Assembly (NCBI GenBank): GCA_026388495.1
Contig: JAPLJQ010000250.1
Coordinates: 1 to 9,184 of the forward strand
DNA length: 9,184 nt
Direction: 5' to 3'
From: Deltaproteobacteria bacterium
GTDB taxonomy: Bacteria; Desulfobacterota; Syntrophia; Syntrophales; UBA2185
The notes beneath the pieces are model-generated. The model saw only the letters and a program-made list of their open reading frames with translations. It was not told the origin of the DNA and ran no database searches. Both the position numbers and the translations under genes were made by a program. This document shows positions 1 through 6,487 of the stretch, one piece after another (within the stretch, counting starts at the first letter, position 1; every line of letters begins with the position of its first letter).

Positions 1-317
1 ACATTCATGTTGGTGGAGGTGCCGGCGCCTCCCTGTAGTGCATCGACGGGAAAATGCTCCGAGAGCGTCCCGGCTGCAATCTCAGCGCAGGCCGTCATGA
101 TGGCCTGCGCTTTTTTCTCTTCAAGATACCCAGTTTCCAGGTTGGCCATGACGCAGGCCTTTTTTACCATAGCCATGGCTTTAATAAGGGAGGGATTGAC
201 CCGGTAACCGCTGATGGGAAAATTACGAATGGCCCGCTCCGTATGAATGCCCCAATAAACATCCTCCGGTAATTCAAGGGAGCCGAGCAGGTCTTTTTCG
301 ATGCGATGCTTTTTCAT
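1..317 (-). CDS. aspA: Aspartate ammonia-lyase, N-terminal part (runs off the window)
   Basis: Only the first 105 residues are in the window. Aspartase converts L-aspartate reversibly to fumarate and ammonia as a cytosolic homotetramer of the fumarase/aspartase superfamily. Visible hallmarks are the early segment LPEDVYWGIHTERAIRNF (16-33) with FPISGY (33-38), which is aspartase-type and differs from the WGAQTQRS form of class II fumarase, and the substrate-site stretch FPVDALQGGAGTSTNMN (89-105). The catalytic SS-loop lies outside the window, so activity cannot be judged. The ATG at 315-317 is the only sensible start, because an in-frame TAA lies eight codons upstream with no alternative start between. 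A purine-rich AAGAGGG about 15 nt upstream is a poor Shine-Dalgarno site. The gene is co-directional with the hydrogenase operon but separated from it by a strong terminator, so it probably has its own promoter. Confidence 0.9.
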   Translation of the reverse strand, partial: MKKHRIEKDLLGSLELPEDVYWGIHTERAIRNFPISGYRVNPSLIKAMAMVKKACVMANLETGYLEEKKAQAIMTACAEIAAGTLSEHFPVDALQGGAGTSTNMN

Positions 318-355
318 GTCTTTAACTTTGACGCCCTCTTAAAAAGTATTCCACG

Positions 356-380
356 CTGTGATACGCGAACTATATCACAG
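356..380. promoter_or_regulatory. Perfect inverted repeat upstream of aspA (candidate operator)
   Basis: CTGTGATA (356-363) and TATCACAG (373-380) form a perfect 8-bp inverted repeat with a 9-nt spacer. It sits 38-63 nt upstream of the aspA start and downstream of the hydrogenase terminator. The minus strand carries TATAGT inside it, a possible -10 element, but I see no good -35. The half-site resembles the CRP/FNR-superfamily TGTGA core, but the spacing is longer than the classic TGTGA-N6-TCACA. It is not followed by a T-run, so it is not a terminator. The identity of any binding protein is unknown. Confidence 0.45.
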
Positions 381-398
381 AAAATGATCCGGTTGCTT

Positions 399-437
399 AA
401 AAAAAAGAGGTTTGATCCGGTGAGATCAAACCTCTTT
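399..437 (-). terminator. Rho-independent terminator of the hydrogenase operon
   Basis: A perfect 14-bp stem pairs 404-417 with 424-437 around a 6-nt loop (418-423). Read on the minus strand, the hairpin is followed by an uninterrupted run of eight T (406-399), the layout of an intrinsic terminator. It lies 37 nt after the hydA stop codon and so ends the operon before aspA. The plus strand has A-rich flanks before the stem and only a weak T content after it, so termination is mainly for the minus strand. Confidence 0.93.
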
Positions 438-473
438 AGCAATTAGTAAATCAGTAAAAAAAATACTTCAACG

Positions 474-2270
474 TTAGTGCGAACCGGAATCGTCACTCTC
501 ACAGCCGCCGAGCTTAACGTCTTTGTGGGGCAATTCCGTTCCTCTATCCACGTAATGGGTATGGAGGAGTTTGTGAGATTTGTGTCCCAGAGGTTCCTTC
601 AGGAAGGTTTCATATATCTTCGTGATGGAGGGACTTTCATGGGATTGTCGATATTTCTGAACGGAGGCATCGTCCGAATAGAGAGCGCCGGAACGAAGTG
701 TTCGAATCTCATTCGTTGTCGGGATGGGTGATCCGCCGCCGGCGATACAGCCACCGGGACAGCACATGACTTCAATGAACGCATAGGGGGATTTCCCTTC
801 CCGGATCTGGTCCAGCACCTTGCGGGCGTTTCCCAGACCGTGCGCCACGGCTACCGATACCGGTCCAAGATCGCCGACCGTAAGCGTAGCGTCTTTAACG
901 CCGTCGAGACCACGCACAGGGGTTACATTAAGGTCGGGCAAATTGTTCCCCGTGACAACGGCGTAAACGGTTCGAATCGCCGCTTCCATAACGCCTCCTG
1001 TGGCGCCGAAGATGGTTGCTGCACCGGTGTATTCACCCATGGGGGCGTCGTAATCCTCGTCGGGAAGGTTGACAAAATCGATACCAGCTTCCTTGATCAT
1101 CCTTGCCAGTTCGCGTGTTGTGAGGACGTAATCTACATCGCGGTAGCCGCTGCTGCACATTTCCGGCCTCTGGCATTCAAATTTCTTCGCCGTGCAGGGC
1201 ATGATGGAAATGGAGACGATATCCTTGGGATCGATCCCAGCAAATTCGGCATAGTAGGTCTTTGCCAGGGCGCCGAACATCATCTGAGGCGATTTGCAGG
1301 TGGAGAGGTGAGGCAGCAGATCGGGATAGAAGTGTTCACAGAACTTGATCCATCCTGGGCTGCACGATGTAATCATGGGGAGTTTCCCCCCCTCCTTGAC
1401 ACGCTTCAACAGCTCATTCCCTTCTTCGATAATGGTCAGGTCAGCTGTGAAGTTCGTATCAAACACCTTGTCAAATCCGAGCCTGCGGAGCGCCGCTATC
1501 ATTTTTCCCGTTACGAGAGAGCCCGGGGGCATTCCGAATTCTTCACCAAGATTGGCGCGGATGGCGGGCGCTTCCTGAACCACGACGTGCTTCGTGGGAT
1601 CCTGAATGGCCTTCCAGACACTGTCAATGTCGTCTTTTTCATAAAGGGCGCCGACGGGGCACGCCATGATGCACTGGCCGCAGGCGATGCAGTTTGTTTC
1701 CAGAAGGGGAAGGTCAAAGGCGGGACCCACCTTAACTTTGCTTCCTCTGAAGGACGGCGTTAAGACGCTTACGGTCTGGATCTGCTCGCATACGGCGATG
1801 CAGCGATGGCAGTGGATACACTTTCTGCTGTCTCTGACGATGGAAGGGCTGGAGTCATCGATAACCCCTTCTTTCGGGAAAGGTGGAATTTCGAATCTCA
1901 CTTCTCTCACACCGGTCTGCTCCGCCACGTTCTGAAGCTCACAATTGCCGTTTCTGATACAGTGGTTGCATTCCGTCGGGTGATTCGCCAGAAGAAGCTC
2001 TACCACCATTTTTCTCGCCTTGCGGACCGCTTCCGTTGTTGTATGGACCACCATTCCTTCAGAGACGGGAAACACGCATGAAGCCACGTGGGTTCTCTGG
2101 CCTTCCACGTCAACCATGCAAACACGGCAGGCGCCGGGTGTATGACCGATTTCCGACCACGCGCACAGGGTAGGGATCTTAATTTTAATTTTCTTTGCCG
2201 CTTCAAGTACGGTTGTACCCGGCTCCACAGCGACTTTTATATTATCAATAGTTACATTCACTAATGACAT
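474..2270 (-). CDS. hydA: [FeFe] hydrogenase catalytic subunit (HndD/HydA type)
   Basis: Catalytic subunit that reduces protons or oxidises H2 at the H-cluster; 598 residues, usual for a Clostridium pasteurianum CpI-like modular enzyme. In order: [2Fe-2S] ferredoxin domain with C36, C48, C51, C65; His-Cys [4Fe-4S] domain H97-x3-C101-x2-C104-x5-C110; a 2[4Fe-4S] domain with C151/C154/C157/C161 and C194/C197/C200/C204; H-cluster domain from about 225; and a small-subunit-like C-terminal helical region (about 520-575). Signature loops are L1 TSCSPGW (301-307), L2 MPCTAKKFE (357-365) and L3 EVMCCPGGC (500-508). L1 has Ser304 where CpI has Cys300, and L3 has an extra Cys503 where CpI has Ala498. 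A short acidic, Cys-containing tail (577-598) follows the usual end. No signal peptide, so cytosolic. GGAGGAG lies 5 nt before the ATG. It is last in the operon, after a 154-nt spacer with two hairpins. Maturases HydE, HydF and HydG are not in the window. Confidence 0.95.
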   Translation of the reverse strand: MSLVNVTIDNIKVAVEPGTTVLEAAKKIKIKIPTLCAWSEIGHTPGACRVCMVDVEGQRTHVASCVFPVSEGMVVHTTTEAVRKARKMVVELLLANHPTECNHCIRNGNCELQNVAEQTGVREVRFEIPPFPKEGVIDDSSPSIVRDSRKCIHCHRCIAVCEQIQTVSVLTPSFRGSKVKVGPAFDLPLLETNCIACGQCIMACPVGALYEKDDIDSVWKAIQDPTKHVVVQEAPAIRANLGEEFGMPPGSLVTGKMIAALRRLGFDKVFDTNFTADLTIIEEGNELLKRVKEGGKLPMITSCSPGWIKFCEHFYPDLLPHLSTCKSPQMMFGALAKTYYAEFAGIDPKDIVSISIMPCTAKKFECQRPEMCSSGYRDVDYVLTTRELARMIKEAGIDFVNLPDEDYDAPMGEYTGAATIFGATGGVMEAAIRTVYAVVTGNNLPDLNVTPVRGLDGVKDATLTVGDLGPVSVAVAHGLGNARKVLDQIREGKSPYAFIEVMCCPGGCIAGGGSPIPTTNEIRTLRSGALYSDDASVQKYRQSHESPSITKIYETFLKEPLGHKSHKLLHTHYVDRGTELPHKDVKLGGCESDDSGSH

Positions 2271-2307
2271 AAGTTCTCCTCCAATTGATTTAAATTACTT
2301 TTTTGCA

Positions 2308-2335
2308 GGCAGGCAGATATATAGGACTGCCTGCC
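2308..2335 (-). promoter_or_regulatory. Hairpin 2 in the hndC-hydA spacer
   Basis: GGCAGGCAG (2308-2316) pairs perfectly with CTGCCTGCC (2327-2335) around a 10-nt AU-rich loop. In the minus-strand transcript it lies about 25 nt upstream of the hydA Shine-Dalgarno site (2276-2282). It is followed by an A-rich, not U-rich, run, so it is not a terminator. A role in mRNA processing, protection or translation of hydA is inferred from position only. Confidence 0.55.
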
Positions 2336-2358
2336 GTGACAGGACTTGAAATTTAAGA

Positions 2359-2389
2359 GGCTTACCCCGCCCGAAAAGCGGGGTAAGCC
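2359..2389 (-). promoter_or_regulatory. GC-rich hairpin 1 in the hndC-hydA spacer
   Basis: GGCTTACCCCGC (2359-2370) pairs perfectly over 12 bp with 2378-2389, around a 7-nt loop. It begins 35 nt after the hndC-type stop codon in the transcript. The downstream minus-strand sequence is TCTTAAATTT, with only short T runs, so it is at best a leaky terminator. It could equally stabilise the 3' end of the upstream message after cleavage. It forms a tandem with the second hairpin at 2308-2335. Confidence 0.6.
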
Positions 2390-2424
2390 ATCGTATTTGG
2401 TTGAATCCTGATTCCGTCGATGTA

Positions 2425-5400
2425 TCAGGAAATTTCCGCGTCGCATCTGAGACAGCGACACGCCTCGTGAATAGCCATATCCTTCAGATAGCCGAGTTCC
2501 ACTTCCTTGAAGTTTCGCTTCCGGTCGGGTCCGTGCAGTTCAGACATTTTCGCCTGGGGCTCTTCAACCGATTCTTCATCAACAACGAAGGGAATGTCGA
2601 TCTTTTCATCAGGGGGTGCTTCATAGGCGTCTTCGCCATTGGCCTTCCTGATGGCGCTGTCAATGTCGGCTGCAGCCTGGTGACCTGCTGCAATCGCTCC
2701 GATGACCGTATCCGGTCCCGTCAGCGCATCGCCGCCCGTGAAGAATTTCGGATTGGTCGTCTGGGATTTGGTTCCCGAAGCCAGTTCGAAGGTATTCCAC
2801 TTGGTAACGGAAACGCCGCTTTCTTTGGGAACGAAAGCCATGTCGGATGTTTGGCCGATAGCCGCGACAACGGCATCCACACTAAGGGTGAATTCCGATC
2901 CCGCAATGGCGACGGGTTTCTTCCTTCCGCTTCGGTCAAAATCGCCGAGTTTCATTCTCTGACAGGCGATCCCGTTGACCTTGCCATCCTTTCCTTCAAT
3001 CTTCAAAGGTGCGACAAGGTATTCGATCTTGATTCCTTCTTCTTCAGCTGCGATGATCTCTTCCGCCGCCGCCGGCATGTCTTTTCTTTCACGCCGGTAA
3101 AGGATGGTGACATCGGCGCCGAGCCGCTTCGCTACGCGAGCGGCATCGATGGCGGAGTTTCCGCCGCCGATAACGGCCACTTTTGAACCGAGGGTTTTCT
3201 TGCCGCTCGTCCAGGCTTCTTCTTCGTTATTGAAATCTCTCAGGAATTCGACACCGCCGAAAACGCCCTTCAGGCTTTCGCCCTCGACGCCCATGGGCTG
3301 GCTCTTCTGAGATCCGGGAGCCAGGAAGGTGAAATCAAAGTCCTTGTTTAACTGATCGAAAGTAATGTCCTTGCCTACAGAGGTGTTGCATTTGATCTCC
3401 ACGCCGACGGCTTCGATATTGTTTTTGATCTCGTCCGCCAGAATGTTTCTGGGAAGTCTGTAGGCTGGAATGGCCCAGCGAAGCATACCGCCCGGCTGAG
3501 ACAGTGCTTCAAAGACCGTTACCTTGTATCCCCTGAGGGCCAGATCACGCGCTGCGGTCAGACCTGCCGGTCCCCCGCCGATAACGGCAATCTTTTCTTT
3601 TCTGGTTACAGGGGCCAATGCCTGTTTCGGTCTCGGCGCGCTATCAGTAATGAAACGTTTCAGGAATTTGATGGCGAGGGGTTCATCAAGATTGCCCCTG
3701 CGGCATTTTCCCTGGCACTTGTGGTCGCAGACCCTTCCGCATACGGATGGGAGGGGGTTGGTCTTCAGCATGACCTTGTAGGCGTCTTCAAACCGTTCTG
3801 AACGGACAAGGGCTATGTAAGCCGGCACGTCCATGCCCGCGGGACAGGTATGCTGGCAGGGTGACTTGAAGAGGGAGGAACAGACAACGGCCCTGCATTT
3901 GTGATCTCTGATGTGCTCCTCGTACTCATTCCTGAAGTAGCGGATAGTGCTCAGAACCGGGTTCGGGGCTGTCTGTCCGAGACCGCACAGGGATGCATTC
4001 TTGATAATGACGGCCATTTCCTGAAGAAGTTCGATATCCCCTTCCTTGCCTTTACCCTGGCAGATGTTGGTCAATAATTCCAGCATCCGCTTGGTTCCCT
4101 CACGGCATGGGGTACACTTTCCGCAGGACTCATCCTGAACGAAATCCATGAAGAAACGGGCCATATCAACGGCGCATTTGTCTTCATTTAGAACGATCAT
4201 ACCGCCGGAACCCATGATGGCGCCGAGTTCCGCAACGCGCTCAAAATCAATAGGCGCATTTAAATGTTCAGCCGGGATCATACCACCGGATGGACCGCCT
4301 AACTGTGCAGCCTTGAATTTCCTGCCTTTGGGGATGCCGCCGCCGATTTCATAGACTATCTGTCCGAGGGGGGTACCCATGGGGACTTCGACAAGACCGA
4401 CGTTGTTCACATCGCCGGTCAGGGCGAACACCTTGGTACCCTTGCTCTTTTCCGTACCTATGGCGTTATACCAGGAAGCGCCTTTCAAAATAATCTGTCC
4501 GATATTGGCAAACGTCTCCACGTTGTTGAGAACGGAAGGTTTCTGCCAGAGTCCGGCAATGGCGGGGAAGGGCGGTCGGGGTCTGGGCATGCCTCGCTTG
4601 CCTTCAATAGAGGTCATCAGCGCTGTTTCTTCGCCGCATACGAAAGCGCCCGCGCCCTGGTACACCTGGAGTTCAAAATCAAATCCGGTGCCCAGAATGT
4701 CTTTCCCTAAAAGGCCGTATTCCTTTGCCTGAGTCATGGCGACGTTCAATCTGTGAATGGCCAGGGGATATTCAGCGCGGCAGTAAATATATCCATGATG
4801 TGCGCCGATGGCTTTGGCGCCAATGACCATTCCCTCAAGAAGGGCGTGAGGGTCGGCTTCGAGAACGCTTCTGTCCATGAAAGCTCCCGGGTCTCCTTCA
4901 TCGGCGTTACACAGGATGTATTTTACATCGCCCGGTGATGCAGCACAGAATTTCCATTTCAAACCTGTCGGGAAACCTGCCCCGCCTCTTCCTCGAAGAC
5001 CTGAGTCCAGGACTTCCTTGATAATCTGTTCCGGCGTCATTTCCGTCAGGGCTTTTGACAGTCCCGCATAACCATCTCTCGCGATGGCTTCATCAATGAC
5101 TTCCGGGTCGATCATTCCCCTGTTTCTCAATACCCTCAATTCCTGAAGGGCAAAGAAGGGGATGTCATGCATGGCCGGAATCTCTTCTTTCGTAGCCGGT
5201 TCCTTGTAGAGAAGTCTCTCAAGGATTCTTCCCTTAATGAGATGTTCTTCAACAAGCTCCGGCATGTCTTCCGGTTTCATGTTCATATAAATAACGCCCT
5301 CGGGATAGGCCACCATAAGGGGCCCCTGGGCACAAAATCCGTTACAACCGGTTTCTACAAGCTTCACTTCTTCTGAAAGACCTCTTTTGCTCATCTCGTC

Positions 5401-5487
5401 GAGCAAAGCACTCTTGACTTTAAGAGCTCCAGAAGCGTGACAACCGGTTCCTCCACAGAGCAATAAATGTGAACGAAACACCTTCAT
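2425..5487 (-). CDS. NuoF/HndC-like NADH-FMN subunit fused to a GltD/NfnL-like FAD/NAD(P) oxidoreductase
   Basis: A 1020-residue flavoprotein in the HndC position. Residues 1-100 are a thioredoxin-fold [2Fe-2S] domain (C11-x4-C16, C48-x3-C52). Residues about 110-530 are NuoF: FMN/NADH site with GLRGRGGAGFPTG (163-175), NADEGDPGAF (194-203) and CGEETALM (284-291), SLBB (about 350-405), then the N3-type [4Fe-4S] cluster C455/C458/C461/C501. Instead of the usual 2[4Fe-4S] tail there is a GltD/NfnL module: a Cys-rich Fer4_20-like domain (C531, C536, C544, C548, C583, C587, C591, C595), FAD Rossmann GGGPAGLTAA (637-646), NAD(P) Rossmann GGGNSAIDAA (774-783) with YRRER (797-801), and the FAD motif around TGGDALTGPD (917-926). 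The C-terminus carries CRCLRC (1010-1015). The Arg pair after the second Rossmann is typical of NADP-binding relatives. Known family role: FMN-site NADH oxidation, and bifurcation in HydB homologues. That the second module adds NADP(H) or ferredoxin chemistry is inference. AGGAGG lies 11 nt before the ATG, slightly far. Confidence 0.93.
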   Translation of the reverse strand: MKVFRSHLLLCGGTGCHASGALKVKSALLDEMSKRGLSEEVKLVETGCNGFCAQGPLMVAYPEGVIYMNMKPEDMPELVEEHLIKGRILERLLYKEPATKEEIPAMHDIPFFALQELRVLRNRGMIDPEVIDEAIARDGYAGLSKALTEMTPEQIIKEVLDSGLRGRGGAGFPTGLKWKFCAASPGDVKYILCNADEGDPGAFMDRSVLEADPHALLEGMVIGAKAIGAHHGYIYCRAEYPLAIHRLNVAMTQAKEYGLLGKDILGTGFDFELQVYQGAGAFVCGEETALMTSIEGKRGMPRPRPPFPAIAGLWQKPSVLNNVETFANIGQIILKGASWYNAIGTEKSKGTKVFALTGDVNNVGLVEVPMGTPLGQIVYEIGGGIPKGRKFKAAQLGGPSGGMIPAEHLNAPIDFERVAELGAIMGSGGMIVLNEDKCAVDMARFFMDFVQDESCGKCTPCREGTKRMLELLTNICQGKGKEGDIELLQEMAVIIKNASLCGLGQTAPNPVLSTIRYFRNEYEEHIRDHKCRAVVCSSLFKSPCQHTCPAGMDVPAYIALVRSERFEDAYKVMLKTNPLPSVCGRVCDHKCQGKCRRGNLDEPLAIKFLKRFITDSAPRPKQALAPVTRKEKIAVIGGGPAGLTAARDLALRGYKVTVFEALSQPGGMLRWAIPAYRLPRNILADEIKNNIEAVGVEIKCNTSVGKDITFDQLNKDFDFTFLAPGSQKSQPMGVEGESLKGVFGGVEFLRDFNNEEEAWTSGKKTLGSKVAVIGGGNSAIDAARVAKRLGADVTILYRRERKDMPAAAEEIIAAEEEGIKIEYLVAPLKIEGKDGKVNGIACQRMKLGDFDRSGRKKPVAIAGSEFTLSVDAVVAAIGQTSDMAFVPKESGVSVTKWNTFELASGTKSQTTNPKFFTGGDALTGPDTVIGAIAAGHQAAADIDSAIRKANGEDAYEAPPDEKIDIPFVVDEESVEEPQAKMSELHGPDRKRNFKEVELGYLKDMAIHEACRCLRCDAEIS

Positions 5488-5550
5488 GTGGATATTATCC
5501 TCCTTAACATATTAGTATCGTAATTTAATTCATCGCGCATTGAAAAAGTT

Positions 5551-5919
5551 TCAGCCTCTGGCCAGGGCAAACGGTGTCTGTACCTCTCCCTGCAGGACAT
5601 GTCTTTTAAAAATCTGTCTCATCTTGTTTGCATCAATTTTTCCATAGATAATGGATTCCTGACCTGTCATTTCCACGGTGACCATAGGTTCCTGGCTGCA
5701 AAACCCCGCGCATCCGGACGTCGTCACGATGACATCGGATACGCCCGCTTCGGCAATTTCCGCCATCAGTGAATCCATGACAACCCTCGCCCCGGCGGCA
5801 ATACCGCAGGTCCCCATATGAACCGTTACCTTGGCTCTTTGCTCACCTTGTCTTAATGCGGCATCGGCGTGAGCCTTTTCCTTAATCTTCTTCAAATCTG
5901 CTATTGTAAGTTTTGCCAT
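5551..5919 (-). CDS. hndB: HndB-like thioredoxin-fold (2Fe-2S) ferredoxin subunit
   Basis: Small electron-transfer subunit of the hydrogenase complex, 122 residues. It has a short Lys-rich helical N-terminus (MAKLTIADLKKIKEK), then a thioredoxin-like ferredoxin fold with GTCGIAAGAR (36-45) and SGCAGFCSQEP (68-78). Cysteines are C38, C70 and C74. The second ligand of the NuoE-type C-x4-C pair is Ala here, so only three cysteines are available. I chose the ATG at 5917-5919 because GAGGG sits 8 nt upstream. The ATG 15 nt further up would give an MRETA extension with no Shine-Dalgarno site, and homologues as I recall them begin MAK. It sits between HndA and the NuoF-type gene, the canonical HndA-B-C-D order. 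It probably docks with the N-terminal thioredoxin-like domain of the next subunit or with HndA; this is inferred from family knowledge. Confidence 0.88.
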   Translation of the reverse strand: MAKLTIADLKKIKEKAHADAALRQGEQRAKVTVHMGTCGIAAGARVVMDSLMAEIAEAGVSDVIVTTSGCAGFCSQEPMVTVEMTGQESIIYGKIDANKMRQIFKRHVLQGEVQTPFALARG

Positions 5920-5946
5920 AGCTGTTTCCCTCATCGTATAAAATGG

Positions 5947-6465
5947 TTAAGCTGTTGCCGTTTCTTCCCGGTATTGATCCAGGATTTCCTTGATTTTCTG
6001 CGGTTTCATTCTTCCATGGACATCTTCCGTAATGACAATGACCGGGGCCAATCCGCAGGCGCCCAGGCATCTGACCGATTCAAGGGTAAAGAGCCTATCG
6101 GCGGTTGTTTCTTTCTCTTTGACGCCCAACTGTTTTTCTATCGTTTCCATGATGGCCTTGCCGCCACGGACGTAGCATGCCGTGCCGAGACACACGCGGC
6201 ATATATGCTTGCCGCGGGGAGTCATGGTGAAGAATGAATAGAAGGTCACCACCCCGTAAACGCGGCTCAGCGGCTGATTCAGTCCTTTCGCGATGACTTG
6301 TAAAATCGGCATGGGTAAAAATTCAAGGACCATCTGCGCTTCTTCCAGAACGGGAATCAGCGCACCCGGCTTGCCCTTGAACTTCGCAATAATTTCATCA
6401 AGCTTTGCAAGTTGTTCTGCCGTAAATTCTTTTTGTAGATCAAAATCACCATTACCCGCTTTCAT
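5947..6465 (-). CDS. hndA: NuoE/HndA-like [2Fe-2S] subunit of the hydrogenase complex
   Basis: 172-residue homologue of the 24-kDa subunit of complex I and of HydC/HndA of soluble [FeFe] hydrogenases. An N-terminal four-helix domain (about 12-80), including the typical segment YGVVTFYSFF (70-79), precedes a thioredoxin-fold [2Fe-2S] domain. Cluster ligands are C92-x4-C97 (VCLGTACYVRG) and C133-x3-C137 (VRCLGACGLAP). An extra Cys89 lies nearby. The protein partners the NuoF-like module and relays electrons near the FMN. AGGAGG is 9 nt before the ATG. The gene lies 22 nt after the GHKL ATPase gene and 27 nt before hndB, so it is co-transcribed with both. Cytosolic, no signal peptide. Family assignment is firm; assignment to a hydrogenase rather than complex I rests on the downstream H-cluster protein. 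Confidence 0.94.
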   Translation of the reverse strand: MKAGNGDFDLQKEFTAEQLAKLDEIIAKFKGKPGALIPVLEEAQMVLEFLPMPILQVIAKGLNQPLSRVYGVVTFYSFFTMTPRGKHICRVCLGTACYVRGGKAIMETIEKQLGVKEKETTADRLFTLESVRCLGACGLAPVIVITEDVHGRMKPQKIKEILDQYREETATA

Positions 6466-6487
6466 GCATTCAATCCTCCTTAAAAAT

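Noticed and set aside
840..1763. 307-residue plus-strand open frame opposite hydA
   Set aside because: It is antisense to the conserved H-cluster and 2[4Fe-4S] coding region, has a composition typical of a shadow frame (many His, Arg, Gly, Phe), no recognisable domain and no ribosome site.
2359..2389. Intrinsic terminator splitting hydA from the rest of the operon
   Set aside because: The stem is strong, but the minus-strand sequence after it is TCTTAAATTT rather than a U-tract; at best a leaky terminator, so recorded as a hairpin.
2401..3186. 261-residue plus-strand open frame opposite the GltD-like module
   Set aside because: Shadow of the FAD/NAD(P) domain coding sequence; no domain, no start signal, and starts inside the spacer after the hairpins.
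2425..3900. Glutamate synthase small subunit (GltD) acting in ammonia assimilation
   Set aside because: The module is fused in frame to NuoF within a hydrogenase operon and no large glutamate synthase subunit is near; only the fold is shared.
2425..5487. Fusion created by a sequencing or assembly error between two genes
   Set aside because: The frame runs without a stop, the N3 cluster motif of NuoF and the first Cys of the GltD-type domain are joined by a short sensible linker (about 505-531), and neither module is truncated. Long-read confirmation was not possible here.
5551..5934. Upstream ATG (5932-5934) as the start of hndB
   Set aside because: It has no Shine-Dalgarno site, whereas the ATG at 5917-5919 has GAGGG at proper spacing and gives the expected MAK start.
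474..6465. Respiratory complex I NuoE-NuoF-NuoG segment
   Set aside because: The last subunit carries H-cluster loops L1-L3 (TSCSPGW, MPCTAKKFE, EVMCCPGGC) that NuoG lacks, and no membrane subunit genes are present.
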